From: Hygrocybe punicea
Taxonomy: Eukaryota > Basidiomycota > Agaricomycetes > Agaricales > Hygrophoraceae
Length of the DNA: 64,000 bases
Reading direction: 5' to 3'
NCBI GenBank assembly: GCA_963556145.1
Contig: OY744462.1
Span: 2,666,001-2,730,000, forward strand
Both the position numbers and the translations under genes were made by a program. The notes under the pieces are model-generated. The model was not told the origin of the DNA. It ran no database searches and saw nothing but the letters and a program-made list of their open reading frames with translations. Below, piece after piece: positions 1 through 11,870 of the stretch (position 1 is the stretch's first letter; every line of letters begins with the position of its first letter).

Positions 1-2
1 AA

Positions 3-476
3 GCCTTTCCCCTCTGGATGACTTTATCTCAGTTCGGGCATCGTTTTTTCCGTCCGTCGTCTCGTTACCCCTACTCTGGTTTCCCAACAGTGCGAGCGTC
101 GTACATCATTCTTTTCATTGTAGCTTCCTCTTGTCATATCGCCATCGTATGGCCCAGGTTCCAAGACCTCGCTTCACTCAAGCATTTGTTTATTCCCATC
201 GTGTCCCCTGATGCGAGTACGATGACCATTGAGCTTGGGGTGTTGGAGTTCCTCAAATGGGATGGCGTGCTTGGGACGGCCTCTATTGTTCTGGCTACGT
301 TGTGGTTTGCCAGAAACGCCAAGGAGTTCTTGTTGCTGGTAGTGTGGTACCTTGCGACTATCGTAGTAATTGGGCCAGGAGCTGCTGTCGCGGCTGTCTT
401 CTTGTGGCGAGAAGCCATACTCAACGCGCAGAGACCTGTTGAAGCGTCCTCGAAGGGTACAGCAAAGAGCCAATGA
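3..476 (+). CDS. C-terminal part of a polytopic membrane protein (5' end outside window)
   Basis: The reading frame is open from the window edge to a stop at 474-476, so only the last ~158 residues are visible. There are at least three hydrophobic stretches: ASYIILFIVASSCHIAIVW, a middle segment around GVLGTASIVLATLWFA, and LLLVVWYLATIVVIGPGAAV, followed by a short polar tail ending in KSQ. This is the pattern of the last helices of a multi-pass protein. An ATG at 18 exists, but the frame is open upstream of it, so it is probably internal. The loop between helices carries a short acidic/aromatic stretch (EFLKWDGVLG). I do not recognise the family; integral membrane enzymes of secondary metabolism have comparable tails, but that is only a suggestion. 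The next gene, SPT16, converges on it with under 90 bp between stops. Confidence 0.55.
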   Translation, partial: AFPLWMTLSQFGHRFFRPSSRYPYSGFPTVRASYIILFIVASSCHIAIVWPRFQDLASLKHLFIPIVSPDASTMTIELGVLEFLKWDGVLGTASIVLATLWFARNAKEFLLLVVWYLATIVVIGPGAAVAAVFLWREAILNAQRPVEASSKGTAKSQ

Positions 477-558
477 TCCATTATTCAAAATTTTTCAGTA
501 ACTGATATATTAAACGATATAGTCCAGAAAAAATACTTGTGACAAAGCTTTCTACATT

Positions 559-3500
559 TTACCGCTTCTTGCTCTTGCCATTTGGTTTAGCGGCAGTCTT
601 CTTCTTAGGCCGCTCCGCCTCTGAGTCATCGGAGTCGGCTTTCCTGGCCCCCTCCGCCTTCTTGAGGTCGGCTACAACCATTTTAGTTCGCCGCTGTAAT
701 GTACAAACAATATACTTACATCTCGCCGCCTTCCTCTCTAACTCATCCCAGTCGTCGCCTGTTAATTTATCAGGACGGAGTCGCGGCCAATAAGAAGAAA
801 TCGAACCTTCGTCGCTGCCATCCTCGTCAGCGGACCCGCTGTCATCAAAGTCACTGCCAGAATTGGCATACGCGCTTTCTGCATCACTGCTGTCCGCTTC
901 TTCGAGTTCCTCAGGGTCGGCTTCAAACTCGGATTCTGAGTCGGAGCCGTTAGATTCATCGCTCTGGTGTTACTGTTGTCAGGGTGAATCTTGTTGATGT
1001 TCTAGAAGAATAATCACATCGTCTCCACCAGCTGCACCCCCAAGGAAGCTCCATCCTCCTTGTTGGAAAAAGTCATAGGTGCTCTCGTTTATTGTTTTCA
1101 TGATTGGCCCCCAGTTAAGATTGACAGGTCCCGTACTTAACGGGATGTCTACCGAGCTGTGAATATCATGGTCAACGATCGTCTCATAAAGGAATAATCA
1201 ACATACTCCAGCCAGTTCTTCACATCGTCCAGTTGCGAGGTTTGTATAGAATTGATGTGCAGAGGTGCTCGGGTGAAGTCTTTGAATATCAAGACCAGAT
1301 CAAACTGCTTTAAGCTGAACTGTACACGTTCCAGGGATGCAATTTCGATGTCTGCGAGAGTGACGACAAGGAAGGGTGGATCCGTAAGATGCACAAGACA
1401 TTCTGTAGTGGGTTGGAGGCGGACATTAGTGCGGTAAGGGACACCTTCGAAAGAGAGTTCCCTGAAAGGAACATCCGGATCGAGAGTTTCGCCAGTCTAT
1501 CAACGTCCAAGTTCAGTTCTAAACAGGGCTGGTCATCGAGGACTTACAGAAACTGAAGCCGCTTCAGCGATTTTGTCGGAGAAAATTTTGAACTCCTTGT
1601 TCAGCATTAGTCTTCGCTTTCTTTCTTGTTGCTCCATTTCAATTTCATCCTCGTCTCCGTACCGATGTTTTCGCTTGCGGTTTCCTGTCTCATCAAACTG
1701 CACATCTGAAGCCTCGCGAGTGAATTGAACATCCTGGAATGCAAAATCAGGGGGTTGGTAGCATCCACGAGGGAGCGACGCACATGGGCCTTCTTCTTAC
1801 CGATCATGATAGGCGCCTTCAGGTGAATATGGATGATGATAAGCAATTCATTATCACAAGGCTGGAAGAAAAGATGCTTGACGTTGCTGAAGAGTATATC
1901 TACACGGGATTGAGCCGATTACACTGAGGAAACCGAAGGGAAATAACTGACCAATCTTCTGAGAGCCTAGCGGTGACTGATATCGCAAACCATTCTGATG
2001 AATCTCGACTTCACCAGCTAGTCGCTTTCCGTCCAGTGCGGGCCTGACAAATACTTCTGCCAGTTTTGCTGGCCTTCTGCCTTTGACTTCGATAAGCACA
2101 TCTTGTTCAATGACGTCGGCCATTTCCTTCTTTTGCTGCTCTCGTTTGTTCACTTCCTTCTTCAGTTCGGTTATTTGTTTGGAAATGGTATCGAACCGAT
2201 GACCATCTGGTGAACGGTAAGTGACTGAGCGAATGAATGTGGCGTCGGGATCCTCAAATGGCTGAGAGAAAGGACACAACATGAGACGATATCCAGCTCA
2301 GAAAATAATAGCATCACCGTATCCTCCTTTTTCCCAGCAACTTGACCAGGTGTTTGGAAGTTGATTCGCAAATAGGTGAAGTCGCCTTCGTCGTTCTTGC
2401 TGACATTTTTTATGGTATTGATGTGGAAGGGTACAGCAAACCCATGGATGGGTAAGATAATTGTTTGGGCTTTGCGGTCGACATATATCTGTTTGAAGCG
2501 GTAAGCAAGCATTGGCACATGATTCACCGACGAAAAGGCACACCCGCATGCTCTCAATCTCTTTCGGCAATGCGCCTTCACCCTTGTAACTTTGAAATCG
2601 TTTCCACCCTTTGCCTTCTTTGCCATTACTTCCTCCGCCTTCTTCTGAGTATTTAGCCAAACCCTCCTCTTGCAGGCGAGTATGCAGCTCCTTCTGATGT
2701 TCTGCCAGCTTTGCTGCAGCTGTTGTCAGCAACTCTTCTTGGGCCGCACTGCGGGTCTTGTTACGCAGGACCTTTCCCGCGACAGTTTTGTTCTTGACAG
2801 GTGATGGATTACCATTTGCAGCGCGCTTGGCCGAAGCAGGTTTATCTTTCGTTTGCTTGATTTCCCCATCACTTGCTGGTGTCAGGAAAAATAGAGTATC
2901 TTTCGTAGATTTCACCCCTTCCGTCAATAGAATAGCCCTATCGTGATCAATCTTTATGGTGTCGACAAGATGTAAGACATATCTGGACGAATATATTGAG
3001 AACTGTTGATGGTATGAACTTTCGACACGTACTTCTTCCCGCTGTCGTCTACCAAGTCTGAGAAGCCAAGAGCAAGATTGAATATCATGTTTGTCTTTAG
3101 ATGGCGTCCGTTCTTCGACGATAATAGATAAGCTGAGTCCCGAAATTCCATTCCCATCTGTCCCAAAATATTAACTTTGGCAGGGAATTCGATTTAGAGG
3201 AAAGTGGTTACCCCAAAGCCGAGATTTTTCACAAAATGTTTTTCGAGTTCGGGTTTCTTCTCCCGAACTACAGACACTGCATGCTGGTAAACTTCTCGGG
3301 CCGTTACGCCATCTTTTAGTATCTTTAAAAGCTCCGCTTGCAAAGTTAGAAGGAGATTGTAAATGGCTTCTTGGTCCTGCAAGCGCGATCATTACACGTA
3401 TGTTGGATAGCGGTGAAAATAACATACTTTGGTTGGGTCAACAATAAAAGTTCGTCCAACGTTGGCACAATAGCCCTTGTACCTCATCCCAACTGCAACC

Positions 3501-4653
3501 AGCAGCACACCTTTATGCGCTATGGGGTCCGCAGTCGATTCTGCAGTGAACCTGAGATCATACCCAGGTTTCGTTGACCGTGATTGGATAATGGGCGAGT
3601 AACAAAACTCCGCCAACTGCCAATCAACCTACAAAATATTATTAACACGGAGAGGGGTGTAGCGCCGTATAGACTTGCATCATTGAGATTTCGCCCCCTA
3701 TCCCAGACTTTCATATCCGGACCTTTCGCATTGTCGCCTTCACCGGAACCAAGTCTGGCTTCAATCTGAGCGGCAAAGGCGTCGTGGGTAATATCTGCCT
3801 CCTTGTCTAAGATCATCTCCAATTTGACAGCTACGTGGTGCACAAGGAGCGTGGAAGTAAGATTAGCAGCAGTACGTATCGCTTTCTACGGAAAACTTCA
3901 GTCGAATAAGGCGATTAACCGAACCGACAACAACTCACCAACTCCTCTTCGTCTTTGACAGCCATGAAAGAAGAGATAGAGGGTGCCATATCGACGAGTT
4001 CTGGCTGGTTTTTCAAATCAGATATGGTCTTTTCCCAGTGCTGTATAAGTTTTCCCGTATGAGATTCCTTGACGAGGGTACCAACACGCTTTTGCGACGT
4101 GTAAAGTTCCGCGAAATTGGGAAGAGCGTCATTCGGAGAGTCTTTGGCCTTTGCCTGGGCAAGAATTTCAACTGGAATGGCGGCTTTGTCATCCTTGACC
4201 TGGGCAAGGATTTTTGCTGTAAAAAACGCGTGAATGGTCAGTGGCACGCGATGACGCGACGAAGTCACACCTTTGGAGGCTGAGCACAGTATGGAAACCT
4301 TGTCTTTTTGAAAAAAAATCAACGTGGATGGAAACTCATAGCCCAGTAGCCACGTCTTCCCGTAGATCAGTGCGTTACTGAAACATCCATAGGGCGACAA
4401 AGGCTGTCAAGCTCACCTGGAAGGATGTCCCTTTGCGGATAGGTTCATCCTCGCCGGCAGGGTCGCCAGCTAAGAGTAAAAGAGCGTCAACATCGGCTAT
4501 GGAACCGTACTCGTCGTTTTTTTTCGCAGTCTGGAGAGATGGAGATGTAAGCTGAGATTAAGCAGAACCATACGAAATTTGACGTACAGTCCAACCATCA
4601 TAGATGATTTTGAGACGGGAGTTGAACAGTGGTTTGTTTAACTGGACTTGCAT
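559..4653 (-). CDS. SPT16: FACT complex histone chaperone subunit Spt16
   Basis: Large subunit of FACT, which disassembles and reassembles H2A-H2B on nucleosomes ahead of RNA and DNA polymerases in the nucleus. The protein starts [17 protein letters not shown], the usual Spt16 N-terminus, at the ATG read from 4653. The aminopeptidase-like lobe is seen around 3400-4200 ([25 protein letters not shown]). The middle domain lies around 1850-2900 ([33 protein letters not shown]). The very acidic C-terminus at 790-960 is rich in Glu, Asp and Ser, and is followed by a Lys-rich tail ending NGKSKKR. The lobe is catalytically dead in this family. About a dozen short introns interrupt the frame. The ATG is 223 bp from that of the divergent phosphoesterase gene, so a shared promoter is likely. 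Exact internal exon edges were not all resolved. Confidence 0.93.
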
Positions 4654-4876
4654 GAGAAAACTGGTACAGCTAAGGGGAAACGGGAGAGAGAAGGCGTCAA
4701 GAGCCTGACTCGGCGGTCGCGTCGGCTACAATTATTATTTCCTCAAAATTCGGAGCCTGAAAAATATCTCCAAATGCATGCCAACCACTGCCACTGCGCA
4801 GGCGCAGACCTTGACTCGAACCTGGTGGTGGTTACGACTCTACTAGCTCCTGCGGGTGCTGCCTTCTTTCACCTCG

Positions 4877-5913
4877 ATGTCCGCAAGTCCTGAATCTGCA
4901 TCCGCAAGAGTCTGCTTGAACAACACAGAGACCATACCTTGCCATCCCGGTAGTGGCTGGACACGATTCGTCTGTATATCTGATACCCACTCGCGTCGTT
5001 TCGATGTGCCACCGGGTGATGTTCTGATACATGCAGGCGATCTTAGTCACTATTCGAGGAACCTTCCTAGAGCGCTTGAATGGCTCAAGACGCTGGAACA
5101 TCCCACCAAGATGTAACCCGAATTATCTTCAATGCGTGATCCTTTCTTACACACCTTGCAGAATAATCGCTGGCAACCATGATGTAGGCTGCATGTTCAT
5201 TTTTCCGGATGGAAGTGGCCGATGTTCACCTGTCTTCTCAGTTTTACCTGGACGAACAGTTATGTGAAATTGGCATTATTGGAAGAAAGGTCAGTCGCAT
5301 CACCTCTGAACTCTTTCCACGAGGTGGACATTATTTCAGGATGTGGAAGCTATGCGCTCCTTATTTCGAAGCAAAGCCGTCAAGGATGCTGGTATTCAGT
5401 ATCTCGAGCATGAATCTTTTCAATTCACCACGATATCTGGTAGACAGTGGAATGTTTATGGCTCCCCAGTATGTTATTTAGTCTGTACAAGCCAACCAAT
5501 ATAAGACTCATATTTTAGGCCGCACCCCGTCATTCAGATGGAGCCTTCCAGTATAGCACCAGAGCTGAAGCAGCTGGTCAGAGATTTATCCCTTAATTAT
5601 CGTGAGTTGATATACTGACAGCAGCATCATAGTTATTTATGGGCGCATACCACCTGAGACGGAGATTCTAATCACACATACGCCCCCACATATGATCCTG
5701 GACAGAACAAAACGAGGAAAGAATGCAGGCTGTAAAACACTGGCGGTCAGGTTGAAAGAGCTTAGGGCATGCAGATTGCATGTTTTCGGCCACATTCACG
5801 ACGGTCATGGTGCTCAGATTATCAGAGAGGAAGATCGAGCAGAAGAACAAGTCGCGGTGAACGCTGCTTTATTCGCAGGCGGACGACCCATTATTGTGGA
5901 CCTCAAGGATTAA
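4877..5913 (+). CDS. Calcineurin-like metallophosphoesterase (MPPED-like)
   Basis: Single-domain metallophosphoesterase of the fungal/animal MPPED group. The five metal-binding motifs appear in order: CISDTHSR, HAGDLSHYS, then after an intron IIAGNHD, ILITHTPPH and HVFGHIHDGHG. This is a complete dinuclear active site, so the protein is probably an active phosphodiesterase or phosphatase; the substrate is unknown. The ATG at 4877 (MSASPESASARVC) is preferred because upstream codons in that frame offer only GTG. At least four introns are needed, for example one ending TTGCAG just before the GNHD exon. The stop follows IIVDLKD. Length (about 270 residues) suits the family. It is divergent from SPT16 and convergent with RPC82, 60 bp away. 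Confidence 0.85.
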
Positions 5914-5975
5914 TCACCCTTGGACAGATGCCTAGGACACTTACATATATAGTTGCATGATAGTGCATATTGATG

Positions 5976-7880
5976 TTAATCATCATCGATTCCTAGAGGG
6001 GCAAGATCTCTAAGAATAAATAACGCCTCCTCTACACGCATTTCAAGGATCGTAAGTTTCTCCCGCTTACTCCCCCATTCCTTCAGCACCTCCCGTTCCA
6101 TCCGAGTCAGTAAACTCTCGTCCTGGCTCACATCGCTCCTTTCACACTTCTCAAGCACGGCTTTCACGCCAGGGTCCTCTTCTGCTTGTCGACGAACAGC
6201 AATATTGTAAAGCATCTTAAAGAGGTTGCCTTGAAGAACCGAATATGCTTTACGGAGATCGACGTGCCTGACACACACGCCGGTACAGTACATGGTCGAT
6301 GAGGAGTGAGAGCGATGGATGCTTACCAGAGGTAAAATGTTCGTGTTGGGTTACGATCTGCACTTTTGGGAACTTCCTGGATACTGATTATCGAATCAGT
6401 TGAAAGGGCTGATAAGAGCGGCCGAACATCCTTCGCCGCCATCATCGCGAGTTTCGAGATCTGCCGAAGGGCGTTTGTACAAGCGATGCTCACAACATTA
6501 TGATGCTCACCTGTTTTTCGTCCATTTTGCCCGTGTCGAGGAGCATTCGAAATATTTTTACTCCATTATCCCCGTGTCTTTCTCTCGTAACCGCTTCTAG
6601 TACTCGTCTCCGTAGCCTCCTACCGACAATTTCAAATTCAACTTGGACTTTGGAAGACCTGAGTGAGGTAAATGAAGCTGCCCTCCCTGCGGGGGTTGGA
6701 TTGTCCGAGGATGATAGCATGCCGAGATATTCTTTGACATACATCGTGGTTGATGGTCTTTGTGAGGAGGAGACAACAAGTCCGACGGCCAGGTCGTCGG
6801 CATCAGAGAATTGCTTTGCAATGTTAGCGATAGAGGTAGGTCCTAAATCTAATGAATCCACGGAAGGATGACGAAAAAAAAACTGAGGAAGGCCGCACCT
6901 GATCTGACTTCCGCTACGTTTACTTGTGTCGACACCGTAGCTTTTAATGTGGCTCGCATCACTAAAGCCGCGCTGTCATTAAAGCGTTCTCTGGCAGCCG
7001 TCTCGATGATCTAACGCCAGTCACTCATCAATGATCTTCATGTCGAAGACGATCTTTTCTTACCGTATTACGGATGTGGATATTGAACTTGTCAAAATTG
7101 ACTCGAAGGTAGACATTTTCTTCTTCCTCCTCTTTTTCTAATCGAGCCTGCGCCATCTCCTTTGCATGACGCAGTTCTTTTGCGGTCGGGAACCCCGATA
7201 ACTTCATCTTTTCTTCTTTCTCGTATTTTATGGACTTGTCCCTGGGTGAAATGTGGGACAATATTGTAGAGGGTTTAAGATACGAGTGAGCGAGGAGATT
7301 ATGGAGGGCCTGAAAATAAATGGACGATGCTATACCACATGGTGAACAAAAGAGGGACATGTAAAGTGAGAGGTCACACCTTTAGGATCACAGTTTGATA
7401 ATTGGGAGACGATGTCTGGTGGACGAAGTTTACCATGGTCTAATATGAGCTGTACAATCTCTGCGCTCTTTTGGAAAGATGAGCATGAGTATGAAGGAAA
7501 CGTGAAAAGTCTTGCATACTGATTCCCCGAATAGTTCTCCCGCCTGCCACACAAACTTCCCGAACCTCAGCCGCATCAGACATTCATCCACGTTGACCTC
7601 CAGGACCTCATCCTGTTCTTCACTCTGGGAATGCCAGAGAATATTGTGCTGTACGAGTACCAGGACGGCTGCTCGGACGATGCGAGGTCTCAGCGACGAG
7701 AAACGGACCAAGTACGCAAATGAAAGCCGTCCACGAGTCAGCAAAACCGAAGCTACCCTCTATGTGTGATGAATCTAAGCCATGGCCTCTGAAATCGAGG
7801 ATTGGGCTCACTGCAATGAGAGGTCCGAAGTGTGAAAGTATTATTTGAGTGCACAGACGAGCTGTCTCAGCGTCCGCCAT
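5976..7880 (-). CDS. RPC82: RNA polymerase III subunit Rpc82 (RPC3)
   Basis: Subunit of the Pol III-specific Rpc82-Rpc34-Rpc31 trimer that helps open promoters of tRNA and 5S genes. The N-terminus MADAETARLCTQIILSHFG starts at the ATG read from 7880. It is followed by the winged-helix segment with RIVRAAVLVLVQHNILWH and FGKFVWQAGELFGE around 7430-7750. The middle contains LSHISPRDKS and the charged stretch LEKEEEEENVYLRVNFDKF. A further winged helix at about 6600-6860 ends in a conserved VLEAVTRERHGDNGVKIFR. The C-terminal leucine-zipper-like region is ILEMRVEEALFILRDLAPL. Several introns break the frame. The gene is head-to-head with PRE1 over 139 bp. Family assignment rests on recognisable Rpc82 motifs; exon borders are partly inferred. 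Confidence 0.88.
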
Positions 7881-8019
7881 TGCAGAAGACAACTTTGTCC
7901 GTCACTGGCACTCACTGGCAAGTTCAAGTTCATAGAGGGTTGGTTGCCGAGTTGCCGCGTGGCCAGCCAGAACGGGGAACGCGCGTCGCTGTCTCGCACT
8001 GAACTCAACCTGAACGATA

Positions 8020-8767
8020 ATGGAGACCTCTTTCGCACTGACTGGTAAAGGATATGTGATTGTCGCAGCAGACACAACCTCAGCACGGTCCATCGTCAAG
8101 ATGAAGGTCGACGAGGACAAGATAAAGACCTTGAGTCCACATTTGGTCATGGCATACTCTGGCGAACCTGGTATGTTTTTCTCCCTTCCCACTAAACCTC
8201 TCCCCAGAATCACTTGACGCAATTCACATTCCAGGCGACACCGTTCAGTTTGCAGAGTTTGTAGAACGCAACATTCGGCTCTACCAAATCCGCAATCTCT
8301 ACCCGCTCCGTCCATCGGCGGCGGCGTCGTGGATCCGCCGTTCTCTCGCAGAATCCCTTCGCTCGCGCAAACCGTTTGCCGTAAACCTTCTCGTCGGCGG
8401 TTATGATACAGCGACACACGATCCTCATTTGTATTGGATAGATTATCTGGGTACGGTTTCTGAGGTGCCTTTTGGTGCACATGGTTATGGAAGTTATTTT
8501 GCGTTGAGTTTACTTGATAGGTTCGTCTGTTTTTCACACTTTCTGCTTGCTGCCACTTTTTCGTTATGATAAAAAGTGGTGATAGTTTCACCATGCTTTC
8601 GCTAAGATGATTTGTCTAGGTATCACGACCCAGAGGCTTCCCTTGAAGAAGGCCTTGTGACACTGAAGCGATGCATAGAAGAGGTCGAGAAACGTCTAGT
8701 GGTCAGTCCCGGCAAATACAAAGTGAAAGTGGTGGACAAGGATGGAGTGAGAGAAGTAGAGCTTTAG
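8020..8767 (+). CDS. PRE1: 20S proteasome subunit beta-4 (PSMB2/Pre1)
   Basis: Non-catalytic beta subunit of the 20S core. Three exons join cleanly: 8020-8170, 8235-8520 and 8620-8767. They give a ~194-residue protein, the usual size. It starts METSFALTGKGYVIVAADTT without propeptide and without a catalytic N-terminal Thr, as expected for this subunit. It continues with MAYSGEPGDTVQFAEFVERN, PFAVNLLVGGYD and FGAHGYGSYFALSLLDRYHD. The first intron runs GTATGT to CCAG; the second starts with a weaker GTTCGT donor and ends TCTAG. The short intergenic space to RPC82 makes a bidirectional promoter likely. No oddities were seen. Confidence 0.95.
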
Positions 8768-9222
8768 CGTTCTGTTTCGCCATACGATCGATTCATTGCT
8801 TTATCGTTACTGGCATTCATACCTTTCAATGACTCTTCACCATTATCCGAGGGAACAATCAGGAAAAAAGCAACTGCATTTCGAACGTAACCACTACTAC
8901 ACTCTGAACGGTACACTTCAAGAAAAGCCCACCCTCAAATGGTGCAACATCTACCGCGGGGTCCAGTTTAGAGCGTGCTGAAAAGGTCAGTAATCAAACA
9001 TGGCGACGACGAAGCGGATGGAAACCTCTGAAAATATCGGTTATGCGAAATAAATGACTTAGCCTTGGTAAAGTATGCTGATGATGATGTTGATGCCGAA
9101 TATGCGAATATGCGAATACTAATGTCGGGGAGTAATCCAAGTCCAAAGGTAACGGGATGGCAACCACCGCACTCAAATGAGGAGTGTGGTGGTCGTGTGA
9201 TATACGCACTTCCCATCGAACA

Positions 9223-11870
9223 TCATTGGACTCGCGGCCGTTTGGGTCCTGCAATAATACATGGGTATCGGCCAAGACCATGATTAGTAAATAATGCACC
9301 GAGCGCACCAGAATCAAGTGGTGAGGTCTTGTTATCATGCTCTTCGTCGATTTCAACTTGGCCGAAAGTTCTCTTTGACGACGTCTTACTTGAAAGTGTT
9401 ACCGAGCTCTCATTCGACTGTGCATCATGTTCGAGATCCCAGGTAGTGTCGAGTTCTCCTTCTCCGTCAAGGTCATCATCCCACTCATCCTCGTAGATTT
9501 CCGGAATACCAGAAGGTGTGTCGGGTTTGGCATGCGCTACAGAACTTGAAAGATTCAAAATGGGATCTGCAATATAATTAGTACAAAAATATGGATGCAA
9601 AAACGACCGAACTCGCCAGCGTCTTCCACCTGATGTTCAAGTACGGCAGTGGACTTTGAACTGAACTCATCTGCACCATCCCGTTCAACGTCTTCAGCAT
9701 GCCCTGAAGCAGTTTCTTCTACATTATCGTCAAAAGCTGTTAAGAAAAATGTATGACGGTGTGATTCACCTTTATCCAGAACTTCTAAAAACTTCGACTG
9801 GAGTTCGCCGTCATTATACTCGGCTTGCGCACTACGCCTCGCGTATGTTGATTCACCGTCGTGGGAGGTTGAGGACTCGAGAATAGCGATGCCGTGAGAA
9901 GAATGCGGAAACTCTTCAAGAATTCCCGACTCTCCGGGGGCCCCGTATTCATCGTAATCAGTGGGTTGCTCATCTCCAGTAACTGGTTCTCGTGGCGCCT
10001 CGCCATATACTCTGTCAGTTTCCGAAGGGGGCTCGGCTTGTTCTCCATATTGCGTGTACTCGGCTTCAACTGAAGATACACCAGGACCGACACCGTCGTG
10101 TAAAGAATCGGCTATCGCGCCCTCAGCTTCCGCTTCAGTTTCGGTGGGAACCGCAGCTACGTCTGTGTACCCAACTGGGATATCGAAAAGATGTGAGGTT
10201 TCTTCAGGTGGTTCCTGGTTTTCAGGATATTCATTCGGGAGATTCGAAATTTCACCTATAGCTCGCTCCTTGGGGACATTTGCGTCGCCAGCATCTTGAT
10301 GAGGGATTTCTTGAGGTTTCCAAAGCTGCTCAGATTCTTGATCATCGAGGTCGTTCGGGATCTCTTCTTCAACTCCTGCATGTAGTGGAAAGCGGTCGTG
10401 CAGTCCTATTCGATCATCATCTGTGTTTAAATTAGACACGAATGCAATGGATTGAATCAACCATACACACCTTTTCGCTCGGCCTGTTGCACAATTGACG
10501 GCTCTACAGCTTCAGGCATGGCATTCAGAGAAGCTACCTGGTCTTGTAATGAGTGATAACGAAGAATAAACCTAGGGACTAGGGACTGCAGGTGAAGGCG
10601 CAACGGTCCGGAGAAATCAGATCCGTCGTGCAAAACGTTCAAGTCATGCAGGGTGACTTCACGAGCATAGATATTATCCTAAGAACAAATGAAGGACTGA
10701 ATGAAAAACACAAGAACGAAAGATTGTACACACCTCCGTTATTGACAATTGTAAATCATATGCATCAATCGACAATTCACCATCTGCAAAACCGGGTATG
10801 TGAGCAATACGCTCCTCTTGGCGAAGGGCCTCAAAGACACTGGTCAACGGTTCGTAATAAAGTGTGGGCCTCTGTTGAAGTATTATGGTCATTGATTGTT
10901 GGTCAGGTTTTTCCCCCGCCACCGATGGGCTGCTAGAACCTGAATTAGGAAGTGGTCGATTGAAAAGACATATTTCAGATTCATCCGCCAAAGGGAGTGA
11001 CAAGAGAACAGCGGGTGGCGGATCGATATAAACACCTTCCGATATTTCATGTGGGTCGGTCGTACGGTCATGAGCTTGTTCGTGCTCCTCCTGGTGATAT
11101 TCTTCAGCGTGGCTAACCAACTCAATATGATCGACGTCTGAACTCGAAAGATGGTCCGGATCGAGGGCTTGAGGTTCGGGTGGGTTGATTGTATCTGGGT
11201 CCTTATTATAGACGGCGTTGTGATGACCGGTGTCAGGAATATTAACCGATATTGCAGGTTTGGCCTCGAAGGCAGCTTTGACTTCATCTGTCGAGGGCAG
11301 AGGCGAGGATTCGCGCGCCACTGCCACAACATTATCCAAACTCGCTTCCTGAAATTCAACTTGGAAAGACACATCCACCGGTTCCACAATAGGACTATGC
11401 GACTTGTCTTCTGGAAGGTCGATGGTCTCGTGGTCGTAGGCTTGTTCCACAACACGCAAATTGTCGGAAACCATGGGGGTAAGTTGGTTGGGGGAGAACA
11501 ATGATGATGGGTGCACATGGCCATCAGGCAGTATACGAGGTGTATCGATATCGAATGCTGCGGGTGTATGTACCTGGGAGGCATCAAAGACTTCTATATC
11601 CAGCAAATCAGCACCTCCATAGTGGGTTTCGACTTCATCGACCATGTCGTACTCGACGGATTCGCCGCCCCACTCCTCCATGTCGACTTCGACAGTGCTG
11701 GGTCGGTCAATAAGGTGTGACTTGGAAATGTGTAAATCGTCTTCCATCGCTACTTCTCCTAGAAACCACGAATCAGAGGCTGAGCTGTGCATTGGAACGT
11801 CGATGTCGCTCGGGTAATCCATCATTTGAGTGTCGTACGCTTGGAGCATCGATATCGTTGGTGCCGACAT
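9223..11870 (-). CDS. Acidic, mostly disordered protein of unknown function
   Basis: The ATG at 11870 opens a long frame (MSAPTISMLQAYDTQMMDYP). It continues through short exons at about 10690-10485, 10430-9610 and 9560-9223, with joins using donors such as GTGTGT, to a stop after GPKRPRVQ. The total is about 800 residues. Composition is strongly acidic (Asp/Glu with Ser, Thr, Pro), and no catalytic domain is recognised. One more ordered stretch spans the first two junctions: SLSITE, then DNIYAREVTLHDLNVLHD and PRFILRYHSLQDQVASLNAM. It is the best candidate for a conserved core. The C-terminus carries a basic KRTFGQVEI and KRPRVQ, which could act as nuclear signals; that is inference. The other strand has no competing coding signal. 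I do not know the family. Confidence 0.7.

Noticed and set aside
4648..4893. Plus-strand ORF covering the SPT16/phosphoesterase promoter.
   Set aside because: Low-complexity basic text with no family match, lying over the SPT16 start and a divergent promoter.
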